Part shown: positions 19,768 through 31,910 of the stretch, in pieces
How the letters are laid out: each line of letters starts with the position of its first letter
Position numbering within the stretch: position 1 is the first letter of the stretch
Source of the DNA: Drosophila persimilis
Lineage: Eukaryota > Arthropoda > Insecta > Diptera > Drosophilidae
Assembly (NCBI RefSeq): GCF_003286085.1
Contig: NW_020825324.1
Coordinates: forward strand, 930,001 to 994,000
Length of the DNA stretch: 64,000 nt
Reading direction: 5' to 3'
Notes under the pieces: generated by a model
Told to the model about the DNA's origin: nothing
The model's database searches: none
The model's input: only the letters and a program-made list of their open reading frames with translations
Translations under genes and position numbers: made by a program

Positions 19768-22677
19768 CATAATTTTATATGATTTTTGAATAAATTTTTT
19801 ACATAACTGGCTTACTCTAAATACTTGCTTTTATTGGATCTTGTCTAAAAAAAGGTTTTAGCGAAAGAGTTCAAACATGTATCATATTTGTATGGTTGGC
19901 AACGCGGTATAGCGCCAAATCTGCCTTTTCGACAAGGTTGGCAGGTCCGTTTTGACATGAGCGCGTATTAATTTGAATTTGTAAAATATACGTTTTTTTT
20001 TAACGCAGATTTCTCTATGCTGAAACGGTGAAAAATGAATGAAAAATGTTTGAAATGCTCCATTGGGTAATGAAAGCCGTTAGAAACTCTACAATACATT
20101 TAATTTTAGCAAATCACCTTAAATTTTTTACTGTTTTTTCATTAAATTCAAATAAATCCTAGATCCCTATTTGGTGGTTAGGCGGTTCAGCTTTGGGTAT
20201 TTCATTTTTGCACAAGCAAATACACGAGCACACACACACACGTGCCTTATATTTCAAATGGCGCATAAAATTTGAAAAGTCCATGCAAAATCAAAACGAA
20301 ATTTCTTTGCTGGACAGCAGCGCCCCCCCACAATGTGGACAAGTGGGACAAGTTGGTTGGGGCTCTACTCTGCGTTTCTCTGGGTGGTATGGTGGGGCCA
20401 CATGTGTGTCCTTCCATCCTGCTATGGCTGCTGCTGCTGCTACCCTGCTACCCCCTTCACATCACTGAATTACGCATGCTTTCAGCTCTAGGCATTGTTT
20501 GGCTAGTGGTGAGTGGGTTGGGGGGGTGCCTATGTATGTATGGCTGAGCTTCAAAATGTGCAGAAAGCATAAGCCTAAGCTTTTTTATCGTTTCGGCCAT
20601 GAGGCAGGCCACGGTCAGGGCCAGGACCAGAAAAAGTGAAAGAGGGAATATTTAAATGGTATGCGTATGCGTGTATTTGTGTGAGTATGTATGTATACAT
20701 ACATATGTGCTGGCTTTTGTATAGTTGAAAGTTTCAATATTGGCTCTGCAAAGGATGTGGAGGAGGAGGCTGTGTGGGTGAAAAGTGTTTGCCCAACTGC
20801 CCAAAAAACGTCCACAATGACAGCGCATAAGTATACTCACACACACGCGTACGCACACGGCTCTGCTCTTATATGCGTATGTATGTAAATATATTTACAT
20901 TATTCATACACACACACACACACATGGGCACTTTTGAGAAATGCGTTTTATTCAAAAGCGGAAGCAGCCGCTTTTGACCAAGGAACAGTGGGATGTGTTG
21001 GGGTGGTGGGCTATTTTCTATAGATAGATTCAATCCCGAGTTGATTTTGCTATGTCCATTCTTTGTAAGCCACGTGCCAAATCCTTCGTTTCACCATTAT
21101 CTACAAATTTAATATCACAGGAACACCAGATCTTAATGTATATACGCGTAGATCTTAATAGAGCACTCCTCAAGTCCGCTATCCCACAATCGTATGGCCT
21201 TCTATGTACCTCCTGCGTTCCCTATTTTGTAATTTACTTTAAGTAGTTCTCATATACATATGTACACACACACACACACACAATTTTCAAAAGGGGGGGG
21301 GGGGGGGACAACCAATTGTCACATTCTCAAATACAAATACACTTGCACGCACACACATACAGAATGGAAAGTTATGTGATTATATGTATGTGTATCCCGC
21401 CCTTTTGGGGGATGGCCGATTGAACAGGAAACTTCTCTCCAGGGCATTCGCCATTCAGTATGCAAAAAAAATAATATATACACCCCCCAAAAAAAGCAAG
21501 TGTGAAAACTGGGAAAAACTGGAGCGACTATGGCGTGTACCTCTGATTCGATTTTCCTTTGAAGGAATTGGAAGCCGTGGCAGTGGGGTGGTAGGGGAGA
21601 TCTGTGGCATCTTAGATCTTTTGAGAGCCTTTATATTCAATAACCATTATAAAAACTATATTCCTTGACGGCAATGATAATGGAAACGCTTAGATGGCCA
21701 GCCAGAGCTGGATGGGTAAGAACAGTACTTACCATTTTACCAGCCTACCATTTGAATATTATGGTCTATCGCATAAGCCTTCAATGGAAATAGTTTAATT
21801 TCCTCTATGAAATACCATCTAACGAGTGTACCCCATCAACCCCATCGAATGCTGGGTGTAAAACAACAACAACAATTTCTCATCCTTTTGTTTGCCCAGC
21901 CATCAACAGTGTCCTGTCCTTCCGCCCCCACAACCCCGCGTGTGTGTGTGTATATGTGTCTGCGTCCAGATTTATCCATGTGTGTAGGTGTGTGTGTGTG
22001 TGGGTGTGTGCCTGGCGTAAGTGTAAGCCGCTTTTAGGCGCTGCTAACAGAGAAAAGCGCTTTAAAAGGTTTTAAATTTAGCCCACAGGCTGGAGGGGGG
22101 GAATGGGGAAGGAGGAACAGCAGCAGCAGCAGCAGCAGGAGGAAAGTCTCCTGATGGATGGGGGCAGAGGGAGCTCTGAAACTGAAAGCAACTTTCACTG
22201 CGATCTCGTGATCATGACCCGCCTTAACATTGATACCCTTGAGCAGGGCCTGTTGGTCTTTCTGCTTCACTCCTCGGCACTGCATCGAATGCAACCAAAT
22301 GGGATTGTTCAATCAAAAGGCCGCTCGCACACACCCCCACACAGCGATAGACACGCACACGCACAAGCACACGGATCACATGATCACGGATCGGGGAAAC
22401 AACATTTGGACAATGGACACCAGACAACAGCAGAACAGTTGGGACGGTGGGACAGCAGGACATGAACATGGATAGGTTTTCAGATAGATCTCTGTTGTTT
22501 TGTCTTTTCTACCTGCGATGCCATTATTTTTCCTGATTTTCCACTGGATTAAGTGAAGAAAGGTGTGTTTGTGTGTGCGTGTCTGTGTGTGCAACAAAAT
22601 CTCGTTTTCTTATTCTCCTTCTTTCCATTTCCCGCTCTCTCTCTCTATCTGTCTCCTTCTGTCTGTGCCTCATTGTT

Positions 22678-22710
<33 letters not shown>

Positions 22711-23050
22711 ACGCACTCATTAACGTGGCATGCAACAATAAATTACCACAATTCGACATACGGACAACACTGAGGGACGTGAAAATGGGAAAACTTCTGC
22801 TCTCTCAGCCGTCCTTGAGCTCTCAGCGTTTATGCGGCAACTAAATCGTGATCATGAACTGAAGAGTGGAGTCAGAGAATATATCTCATGTTACGCAGAT
22901 TATGCAGATAGGGCAAATTAGGGCTTCGAGGATGTCGACTCAAACGTTCTAGTATAAAATGTTATACTCTATGTATTTATATATAATCATTCACTTTTTA
23001 TTTGTATGTGTTGTGTTCTATTCTTTCCAGTAAGGTTCTACCTCCGCCCA
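19768..23050. other. Gene-free DNA right of the CIP2A promoter
   Basis: No coding region can be supported. A GGTTGGCAACGCGGT near 19898 resembles Ohler Motif 8 without a following ORF. Microsatellites include CA runs (20909-20925, 21265-21281, 22680-22708), a G tract (21293-21307), GCA units (22115-22137) and TG-rich stretches near 21940-22010. The short frames here read as repeats. Confidence 0.6.
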
Positions 23051-26000
23051 GGCCTAAGACCTTTTGCTTACAGAAACGTTTCTCCTTGCATTCATGATAC
23101 GAGTATTACGTATTCTTTTACGCATAAACCATGGTGCATGGTTCTCGCAACCTGATTTTCTATCGGCAACAACAACCACTGCAACTGCAACTCCAAATGC
23201 AAGTACAAGTGCCTCGACTCGCCCACTTTTCCCTTGTTCTCTACTCGCTTCCCGTTCCTGGCTCTTTGCTGTTCGATTCGATTTGAGTGCGTTTTGCCGA
23301 GCACAGGAAACTCCGTGTGGTGTGCCCATCGTCTGGCCGTCGTCGTCGTCGTCATCGTCGCCACCACCTGTAGATTTTCTTGATTTCGGCCCTGGCTGCA
23401 TTCGAAATGATGTACGGCGCCTTTTAATTGGACACGGTCTGCGTGATTGCGCCTGGGCCCCATCCCTGTTGCCCGCTGCCTGCTGCCTGCTGCCTGCTGG
23501 GTTCTGAAGTGCGTGTATCTCTCTGGCTGTGTCTGTGTCTGCGTCTGCGTCTGCGTCTGCATGTGTCTCTATGTCTGTATGAGTGGGAGGGTGTGCTGGT
23601 GTCCGTGTTGCATCATCAAAAGAAAAATCAAGTTTCAAGTTCAACATTATCATCATCATTATGTGTAATTATGCTTTGGAAGAGAGGCGCAAGAGCAGGG
23701 GCTGGCCTCGCCTCGCCTTGCTGGCATCTCTTCATCGGTAGATGCAGATCCTGTAAAGAGGTGGTTGTTAAAGGATATACATATATATGTACATATATGC
23801 CACCCACATCTACATATATTCCCTGCCTAAATCCATGCAACAATAAAAACACAATTCCAGAGTGTAGTTTACATTCTTTATTTCGGTTCCAAAAAAAAAT
23901 CATCTTTTTTTCGTTCTGTCATGTGCTCTGTCTTTTGTTCCTGAATATTTCTGTATGACAATATGGATTTCTCCTTTTGTGGTTTGTGTATATAGTCGAG
24001 GGGGTACAGTATGTAGATACCATATATGTAGCTTTCTATAAGCAAAGGAGACAACTTTATTCTCCGCCTTCATTCTTGTACATAAACTCTCAGATACATA
24101 TATAGTTTATAGATTTTTGGGCTTACGTTCAGGTGGAATTCTTAAGGAATATTGGGAATATATTGGGGACTACTCCCCACTATACACATAAAATCGCTCT
24201 GATTGTTGCTGCTACGAGTATTGGGGCATACAAATACACATACCCAGAGAATGCCCAGAGAATTACACCAAATACGAGTATAGTTCAAAGGTTTTCTCTT
24301 GGTTCTCAGTGGCATGACATTGATTGTGGCATTGGTATTGGATGGAGAGAGAAAGGTACACGATTCCTTGTCAAATTATTGTATCCATTTTGGCTCTTAT
24401 CTTTTTTCATTCCTTTTGGTTTTCTCCTCCAGGGAATGCAGGGAGGTATTCCCCGGTAGTTTCTTTCGTTTATCAAAATTTTCGACTTGTTTTGAAATTT
24501 TTCAACTTTTGTTTTCGTGCACAGCATATATGTTCCAGATCATATGCATAGATACCCTTTAGGTACGAGTATATGCGATTATGTTTTCATTTTTTGTGAA
24601 TGCATTTCGGGGCTTTCATTTCATTTCGTTTCGTTTCGTTTTAATTAATAATTAATTGCTAAAATTTAACATGTAGTTGCTACATAATTCAAATATGTTT
24701 ACCATTTTTCACTTTTATTTTCAAGAAATTGCTGCAATCGGAACCAAAGAGTTGCCTGCCACACGCGTATATTGCTTAGACGTTCTGCTCTAAGAAAAAA
24801 AACCTTTATACATATATATTTATGCATAAATCCTAAACGTAAACGAAGCGAACAAAAAATTGGAAGATCAACGGAAAGGAGGAAGGAAGTTCTGGTTTCG
24901 GGCGAGAGCCGAAACAATTTGATATCCTTGCAGATTCATCGATTAGTTTGTGGGCCATAGATAGTCCACGTGGAAGTGTCTGAAAATAGGAATTGCAGGA
25001 AGTTCTTGTTCCTGGAAGCTACAGTATACATACGTACATACTCGTAATTCGAATGGATTCAAAGCGTTCGAATATATGTACATATGTACCTATAGTATTC
25101 CTTCGATATCTCTACAGATCTTTAAGAGCAGACAAATGCAGGCTTCTAGGCTTCTCGGATGATCTTCATTTGCAAGGCTATCGCAATCACTTATTATGTT
25201 TTTCCTTCTGATTTTCTGTGTTCTTTGTGCTTAATGTAATTCTCAATTAGTTTTCGTTGTTGAGATAGTTTTTTGGGGGTTCTGCTCGGGGGGTTTCAGG
25301 ATACAACTCCGCCTTGCCCCTCCTCTGTTCAGACACGCGGTCACCGCCCCCCGTTGTGGGGTTTTCCTTTGGGGTTTTGGGGTTGTCATATGAGAAACAA
25401 AATTATCGTAGATGGCCAAAAACTGTAAAGATTCAAATTTAAACCGATGACAACCTCCGGGATGGGGGGAAGGGGTGGCCGAGCGAGATCTGACGAGGGA
25501 GTGGGCGCACATTAAGCCTAGAAGTATAATTTATATATATATATATATATGTATGTATATATGTTTGTGTGTATACAATTATAAACAATTATATATTTAA
25601 AGTTATTTGTTTTAGTTTTGAATTTTACGTATAATTAGTTGACATTTTGCTTCGATTTGCTTGCGATTTTCGTTTTTCGTTTTTTGTTTTTTGTTTTTTC
25701 TTTGTTTTTTTTTGGAAGAAGAATCGAACGGAATATTTTCCTTTGCTGATTTGTTTTTTGTTTTGTTGTATTTAGCTTTTCGCTTTTTGTTTCATTTATT
25801 TCTAACGAGGTAGATTTCTATTACGTCTTGAGCCTGTCTTCGTCTCCTGTTTTTGAGGTAATTGTTTTTTGTTTTTAAGCATTGCTTACATTTAATAATT
25901 CATTAAAAAAAAGGTTTAGTATTTGACTGGTTCGTTATATGTATATTGCACACAGTGAACACTCCCATTTGACGGATGAAATGCATTTTGGCACAAGAAA

Positions 26001-28200
26001 AACAATTCAATTTCAACTAAAATTATTGCTCCTGCTACTGCTTATCCTTTTGCTATTTAAGTTTAATTATTGTTTTTTAGTTTTACTCAGTTTTTTGCCC
26101 AATAAATGATATGCACAATGTTGATATAGGAGACAATCTTCTGCTGCCGATGCTGCCGATGCTGCCCTCTTCATTCGTTCCCGCTCCAAATCGCATCTTA
26201 TATACGCCTATATACAGCTCAATGAAATGACATTTGCTTTCTTCAGTGTTTCTTATTTGTGTAGTTAGTTTTTCCATTTTCCATTTTCCATTTTGCATTT
26301 TCTGTGCGTTCTGCTTTTGCTTCTGCTTTGGCAAGTGGTTCCAAGAGGTGACTAAAAAGTGACTAAAATTACGAATATACCTGTTTCAGTACACATACAC
26401 ATACAATACAACATAATTGAGCGGGTGTTCTGTGCAATTGGTCTGTCTCTCTGTCTGCCTGTGTTGTGTGTGTGTGTGTGTGTTGTGTGTGTGTGTGTGC
26501 CAGTGTGGTATGTGGGGATGGGGATCTACTTTCATTTGTTTAGTGAAAATTCAACATTGTTTGCCCCAACTTTTATAAAAGTAATAGTATACCGATTGCA
26601 CTTAACCATTTTATCAACTAAAATCTTTAGCCTAAAACCAAAAACATTTACGCTTTGAGTAGAGTTTCAGATTGGTGTGCGTGAGTGTGTGGGTGTGTTG
26701 GGGATGTTGCTAAGGATGTTGCTAAATATGATGCTAAACATGATGCTGTTGGGTGGTTGGGGTCCGGTCTAAACAATTATTCGTGGAGGGGAGATTGTTA
26801 TACTATATATATGCATGTATATCGTTCGATATAGCCCCGATCTGACGGTGTGTGTCCGAAATGTTTCAATTCGCATAAATTTTGTTCCGTCTCTGCTGGG
26901 CATTGGTTGGCCTTCGAGTCGCCGCTGGCCAGGGGCCGTGATGGGCCATGGATTGCCTTCTGGGTGCTGCAACGAAAAAGAGGCAAAAAGTATTGGTTAG
27001 AATGGACGGCCAGTGGGGGTGGTTGTCAAAGTTGTCAAAGTTGCCCCCCCCCCCCCCCCCCCCCCCAGTCACACACCGAATCCAGTCCGAGACCCAAAAG
27101 CTTTGTTGACCAATTAGTCAATGTCGCTGGGGGCTGGACAGATGATGACAAGAGACGGATCGGATCAGTAAGAGAATCTACATGTATCTGTATCTTTATC
27201 TGTATCCACATCGGTATAGAGAGTGTATAAGTATCTGTATCTGTATTTGCAGCTGTTTTCAGCTGGTTTCGGCTTTCAGTTTCAATGTAAAAGTTGATAT
27301 AAAGAAATCAAACAGCAAATCAAATCCAATAAATCTTTAATCCAATTATAACTCATTATGCTTATATGCACACATGGTCCCCCCTCAGAGAAATCTCTGA
27401 GAGCTCTATAATCTGATATCTAAGATGTCTCTCCTTCTCCCTATCCCTCTCCCTATCCCTCTCCCTCTTCCCCTCTCCTCTACAGTTTCAGCGTAATTCT
27501 TATAATTCGTATAATTCTTCTTCGTTTTGTTGTTTGCTGTCTTTTTTGTATATTTTTTTGTTGGTTTCTTTTCTGTGGGCCACAATCTACAACAACCACG
27601 GGGGAACGCCTTAATTTTTTCCCTCTTCTAATATCGGTTCGAATATCTTTTTTTTCTTCTACTTTTGAGTGTGTGTGTGTGTGTGTGTGTGTCAGGCTGC
27701 GGCTTAGATTGCACACTGAGAGAAATAAATGGAAAATTAAATTACGGGGAAAATGGTCAGATGAAATGGCTCGCCTTCGAGGAATAAACAACAGAAGGTT
27801 TATATATTTTTTTCTGAGTTTATCTTGAATAAGAGTGGGGTTTTCTAGTATTAATTCGAAACGAGTGAATCTTAGGTCGATGCTATGCATAGATTATATG
27901 AAAAAGTATGTATGTATATTCTAGCAATAATAATTTCCAGATATTTAAAATCCCAAAACAGAGGATCAATAATGTCATTATAAGAGAAAGATATAGCCAA
28001 TTAGAGAGAGAGAGAGACAGAAGGAAGGAGTGTAGAGAGTGAGAGAGGTGAAGAACTTAAGTCGGGCGTGTGAAATTATGGAATGAAATGGAAAATTCTT
28101 CGTTTTTCTTAATCGCTCTAGCCCCTGCCCCCTGCCCCCTGCCACCCCTCAACCATTTGATATTCCTATAATTAAAGCGAATCTAGTTCTTTTAATTTGG
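23051..28200. other. Gene-free, AT-rich DNA with microsatellites
   Basis: This contains GTC/ATC units near 23337, CTGCGT units near 23530-23560, TA and GT runs (about 25533-25552, 26467-26499), a 23-base C tract (27044-27066), a CTCCCTATCC repeat near 27430-27470 and GT (27669-27692). Homopolymer T stretches are frequent near 25680-25870. No gene is seen. Confidence 0.6.
27044..27066. repeat. C homopolymer, 23 bases
   Basis: An uninterrupted C run. Length is likely to be unreliable in sequencing. Confidence 0.85.
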
Positions 28201-29175
28201 TGTTCCCCTGCTGCTCTGTTTCTCCTGTCCCTCCCTCTATCTGTCCATTGGGGTCTTCGTGTTACGTTTTGGATCATGCCCCGGCACCGGCCCAGACCCC
28301 GGCCCCGACCACTGCCATGGCCCCAGCCTCTACTTCTCTCTATCCTCTCTGTCCTGCCCAGCCATCCATCTTGGTTGCTGCTGGATCTCTGGGCTTCAGT
28401 TAATCTGCAGCGCATCAGCAATTAGCGGAAACTCGTCATAAAAAATACAACAAATACAAAGATACAAAAACAACAACAAATCAACAACAAGCAGCGCACA
28501 AAATCGGATAAGGCGCCGACAGCAATAACAACAACTAATGCTCCGAAAAAAAAGTTTTGCCTAAACTTTATTTTGATACCCTACCCTCGTGCCACAACGG
28601 GGCAATCCCCAATTTGCTGAGCAGCTTGCCACGCATAAGGCGAGCATAAGATCCCCAGTAATCTGCATGTTGCGCGTCATGCTGCAGCGCCCATCGGTCG
28701 GTTCTGCCCTCTGTCGGATCAGCGTGTGTGTGTGTCCCTGATACACTAGGACCCACTCTCCACAATTCGTGCAGTTTCATTTTTCGAACCGATATTCGAA
28801 TTTTCCCTGGCTTTGGATAGTCCTTTGCCCTAGTGAAGCCTTTCATTGCACTTTTTGTGTGCCGAACAAAGTGTATTGGGTAGATCGTAGATTGCAATCG
28901 GAAGAGAATCTAATGCTTCGGTCCTCCCACAAAGGCAGGCCTTTCTTTCCTAATGTTGTTGCTATTTTTGTTGAAACTCGTTCGTGGCTTGGTTTTCGGT
29001 TCGTTTGCGGGGCTCAAAAAGATTTATTTTTTTGTTACTTTTGTTTTTGTTTTCTCTCTTTTTTAACTGATTGTGAGACAAAAATTTCTGTTGAATTGGA
29101 ATTAGGACACACACATGAAGTGAAGCTTCAAAATGTAGCAACAATTTCTGGCCAGCAACGCAGCTGTGCGCCATT

Positions 29176-29176
<1 letters not shown>

Positions 29177-29211
<35 letters not shown>

Positions 29212-29260
29212 TCCTCGTTTTTTGCCATACCGCTGCTGCTGCTGCTGCTGCTGCTGCTGC
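29177..29260. repeat. Adjacent (GAC)11 and (GCT)9 runs
   Basis: (GAC)11 covers 29177-29209 and (GCT)9 covers 29232-29260, with 22 bases between. Confidence 0.9.
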
Positions 29261-30366
29261 CCCGCCCACCCAGTACACCCCTTCTACTGCATATGTTTAA
29301 TACATATATATATGCGATATATATCATTTTATAATGCCGCAAACTTGGACACTTCTCGCTGCCTCTGTCTCTCTTTGATTGCGGTTGGTTTGTGCGAAGT
29401 TCGTGGCCTAAGTCTTTTGTTTTCTATGGGAAATACAGTTAGAGAGCAACTGAATTGGATTCGAATGCAGATTCGATTGTTCTAAGATGGACTTGAGACT
29501 GTAAAAAAAGGACTTTAGATGTCACAAGAACGGGAAGAGGGAATCGCACTTAGCCGAGCATGGATCTTGGATGCAAGAAGATCTGCCCTATCTGAAGAAT
29601 ACACACATAAGAGCAGGTCAATAGGCAGATTTGAATTGGGATAGAGACAGAGACAAGAGAAAACATCTTAGATGTCTAATCTATTCATATGTACAATACG
29701 TGGCTAGAGTATACATATGTACATCGTACCTGGCTATCTATAAAGCTAATTGACTGTATTGTTTATGGCTTAATGGTTTTTCCTTCGTGCTTCCTATTGC
29801 CATACGGATGCCAGTGAGAAAGACACATCAAATTTGTCGTTTATGGTGAAGCAAATGCGAGATGTATGGGATAACAAGATGAGTAGAACAAAAACTGCAC
29901 ATAGATCGAAAGATAAACAGCATAAAAGATGCAAGTAGATGAGTGACATCTTGAAAAGTACAGAAAGTAGATTGAGATTCAAGATTGTACTGGAAAAGGA
30001 TTAACCAGATTAGCATTTAGATAAAACTTGCTATGATCTGTAATGACAGAAATGTATCCTTTTATGTGAAGATCCCACTTAAAGAGATCTCTAGATGATT
30101 GGTTAGACGAATATTTGTATGCGAGTAGACTAATGGGTGGCTCAGATAGCTCTACATACATATGTATATGTATCTCTTCTTTGAAAAATCCCCCACTAGA
30201 TTTATATTGTTTGGTCATATTTTTGGAATCCATAAACTGCTTAGCCATCGATCTGCGAGCATCTGAATATTTTTGAGGCCATTTTCCAAGCAAGCCTCAT
30301 TGAGGAGGTTTAAATAAAGAATCTTGGCCAGAGGCGGCAGATGCTCAGGATAATGATGAGCGAGAC

Positions 30367-30406
<40 letters not shown>
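30367..30406. repeat. (GAT)13 run
   Basis: A perfect GAT repeat of 40 bases. Confidence 0.9.
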
Positions 30407-31772
30407 CTGCGACCGCCATGCTGTCCTGGCATGTTTTTGTTGCTGCTATTGCTGTTTGGCATTGAATTTTTGTTGGAAATCAAATATCTAATGCCATAAC
30501 CCTGGGGGTAGGTTTCTTCTAGCTCTTTCTGATTCGGTTTCTGATTCTGTTCAGAGCTCACACACACACATATGCCCAAAATGGCAGCAGAAAAGGTTAA
30601 TCGAAGAGCCACAACAGAACGTAAGTGCATCTGTATGTATCTGTGTGTTTGTGCTTGTGTGTGCTTGTGGGCAACACAACAAGCATCTCAGGATGCTGTC
30701 AAATGTTTGGTAATTAAAAAAGAAGAAGCAACAGCGGCAGCAACGCAACGCTGGGAAAGTAATGGGAAAGAAATTTCTTGGGCCAAACGAAAGTCAAATG
30801 AAAATGAAGAGACGAAGAACAAAAAACCAAGGAAAATTTTACAGTTTTCAAGGGAAAGAAAGCAGATGAAAATCCCATATCCCAATATCTCTCAGATGTC
30901 TGTCTGAGAGGGAGGAAGGGTAGGGGAGCAGCGGTTTCGAGGGGGTTGCTTAATTTCAATTATTTCATTTTCCTTTTTTTTTTTCTCTCTCTTTTTTGTT
31001 TTTTTCGAAGCTAATTTGATTGAGTTCTTGTGTAAGATGTCAAGGATTTTTCAGCTGTGATTCAGGCAGTGCCTTTTTTGACAGCTCTAATTTAACCTTT
31101 TTCATCATCTACTCGTCGGAATCTACGCTCGGAAAATGTTCACAAGGGTTCGATAAGTAACCAAAGATGTTCACGTAAATTTCTATAATTTATATTCCCA
31201 TCTTAATAAGGAAAACCATAAAAAAAGCAAATGGAAGTGGATGAAATTTCGATTAAAACTTGTGCGAACTGATACAACTTCGTTGGGAAAGGAATCCTGA
31301 AAGGCATCTCTAAAAATAGGTCAAATGTGGAAATATCTCAATCGTATATTCTGGAATATTGGATAGGCACACAACGAGCAGAAGAAGTGGAAAGGAAGAG
31401 GAAAGGGTTTATTTAGGAATTTCAAGGTGGATTTGGGAGTGGGCTATCTTTTACTCTGATTTCAGAACCATTTGATGCTTGTTGGAGATACGTACAAATC
31501 GGTAGAACTGATCGCCCGCCCGATCCTTAACCTTATTATTGGCGATCTGGGGAAGGGATGCCCTGAGAATGTCAAATATAAAAGACCCGTTATGCGAAGC
31601 AAATCCCCGGACGGAGAGCAAACACAAACCACAAAAACACAGAAGGAAAGACAATGAGAATGAGGAAAGCAGGGAAGCAGGGAAGTGAGACAGACCATCT
31701 GAGACAGACCAACACATGTTTGTGGGACTGGAGACCCGAAGAGGGGGAAGTTCTTTTGGTGTGGCAAAGGAC

Positions 31773-31797
31773 GGGGGGGGGGGGGGGGGGGGGGGGG
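31773..31797. repeat. G homopolymer, 25 bases
   Basis: An uninterrupted G run preceded by AC and followed by AGAG. Confidence 0.85.
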
Positions 31798-31910
31798 AGA
31801 GAAATCCACAATTTGCACATCGATCATATAGCATGAAAGGAGAGAGAGATGGGTAGAGATTCAGAGAGAGAGGCACAGATGAAGATAGAACTTTGGTTTG
31901 TTCCACTCTA

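Larger units (their letters stand above)
28201..31910. other. Gene-free DNA with trinucleotide runs
   Basis: This holds C-rich CCCCGG-containing sequence (about 28277-28325), (GAC)11 at 29177-29209, (GCT)9 at 29232-29260, (GAT)13 at 30367-30406 and a 25-base G tract (31773-31797). Reading frames across these are homopolymeric shadows. Confidence 0.6.

Noticed and set aside
23054..23659. 201-codon minus ORF
   Set aside because: It is dominated by Asp-Ala, Thr-His and Asp runs from microsatellites, without splice or promoter support.
28769..29485. 238-codon plus ORF
   Set aside because: It passes through the GAC and GCT arrays (Asp and Cys runs); ordinary chance frame.
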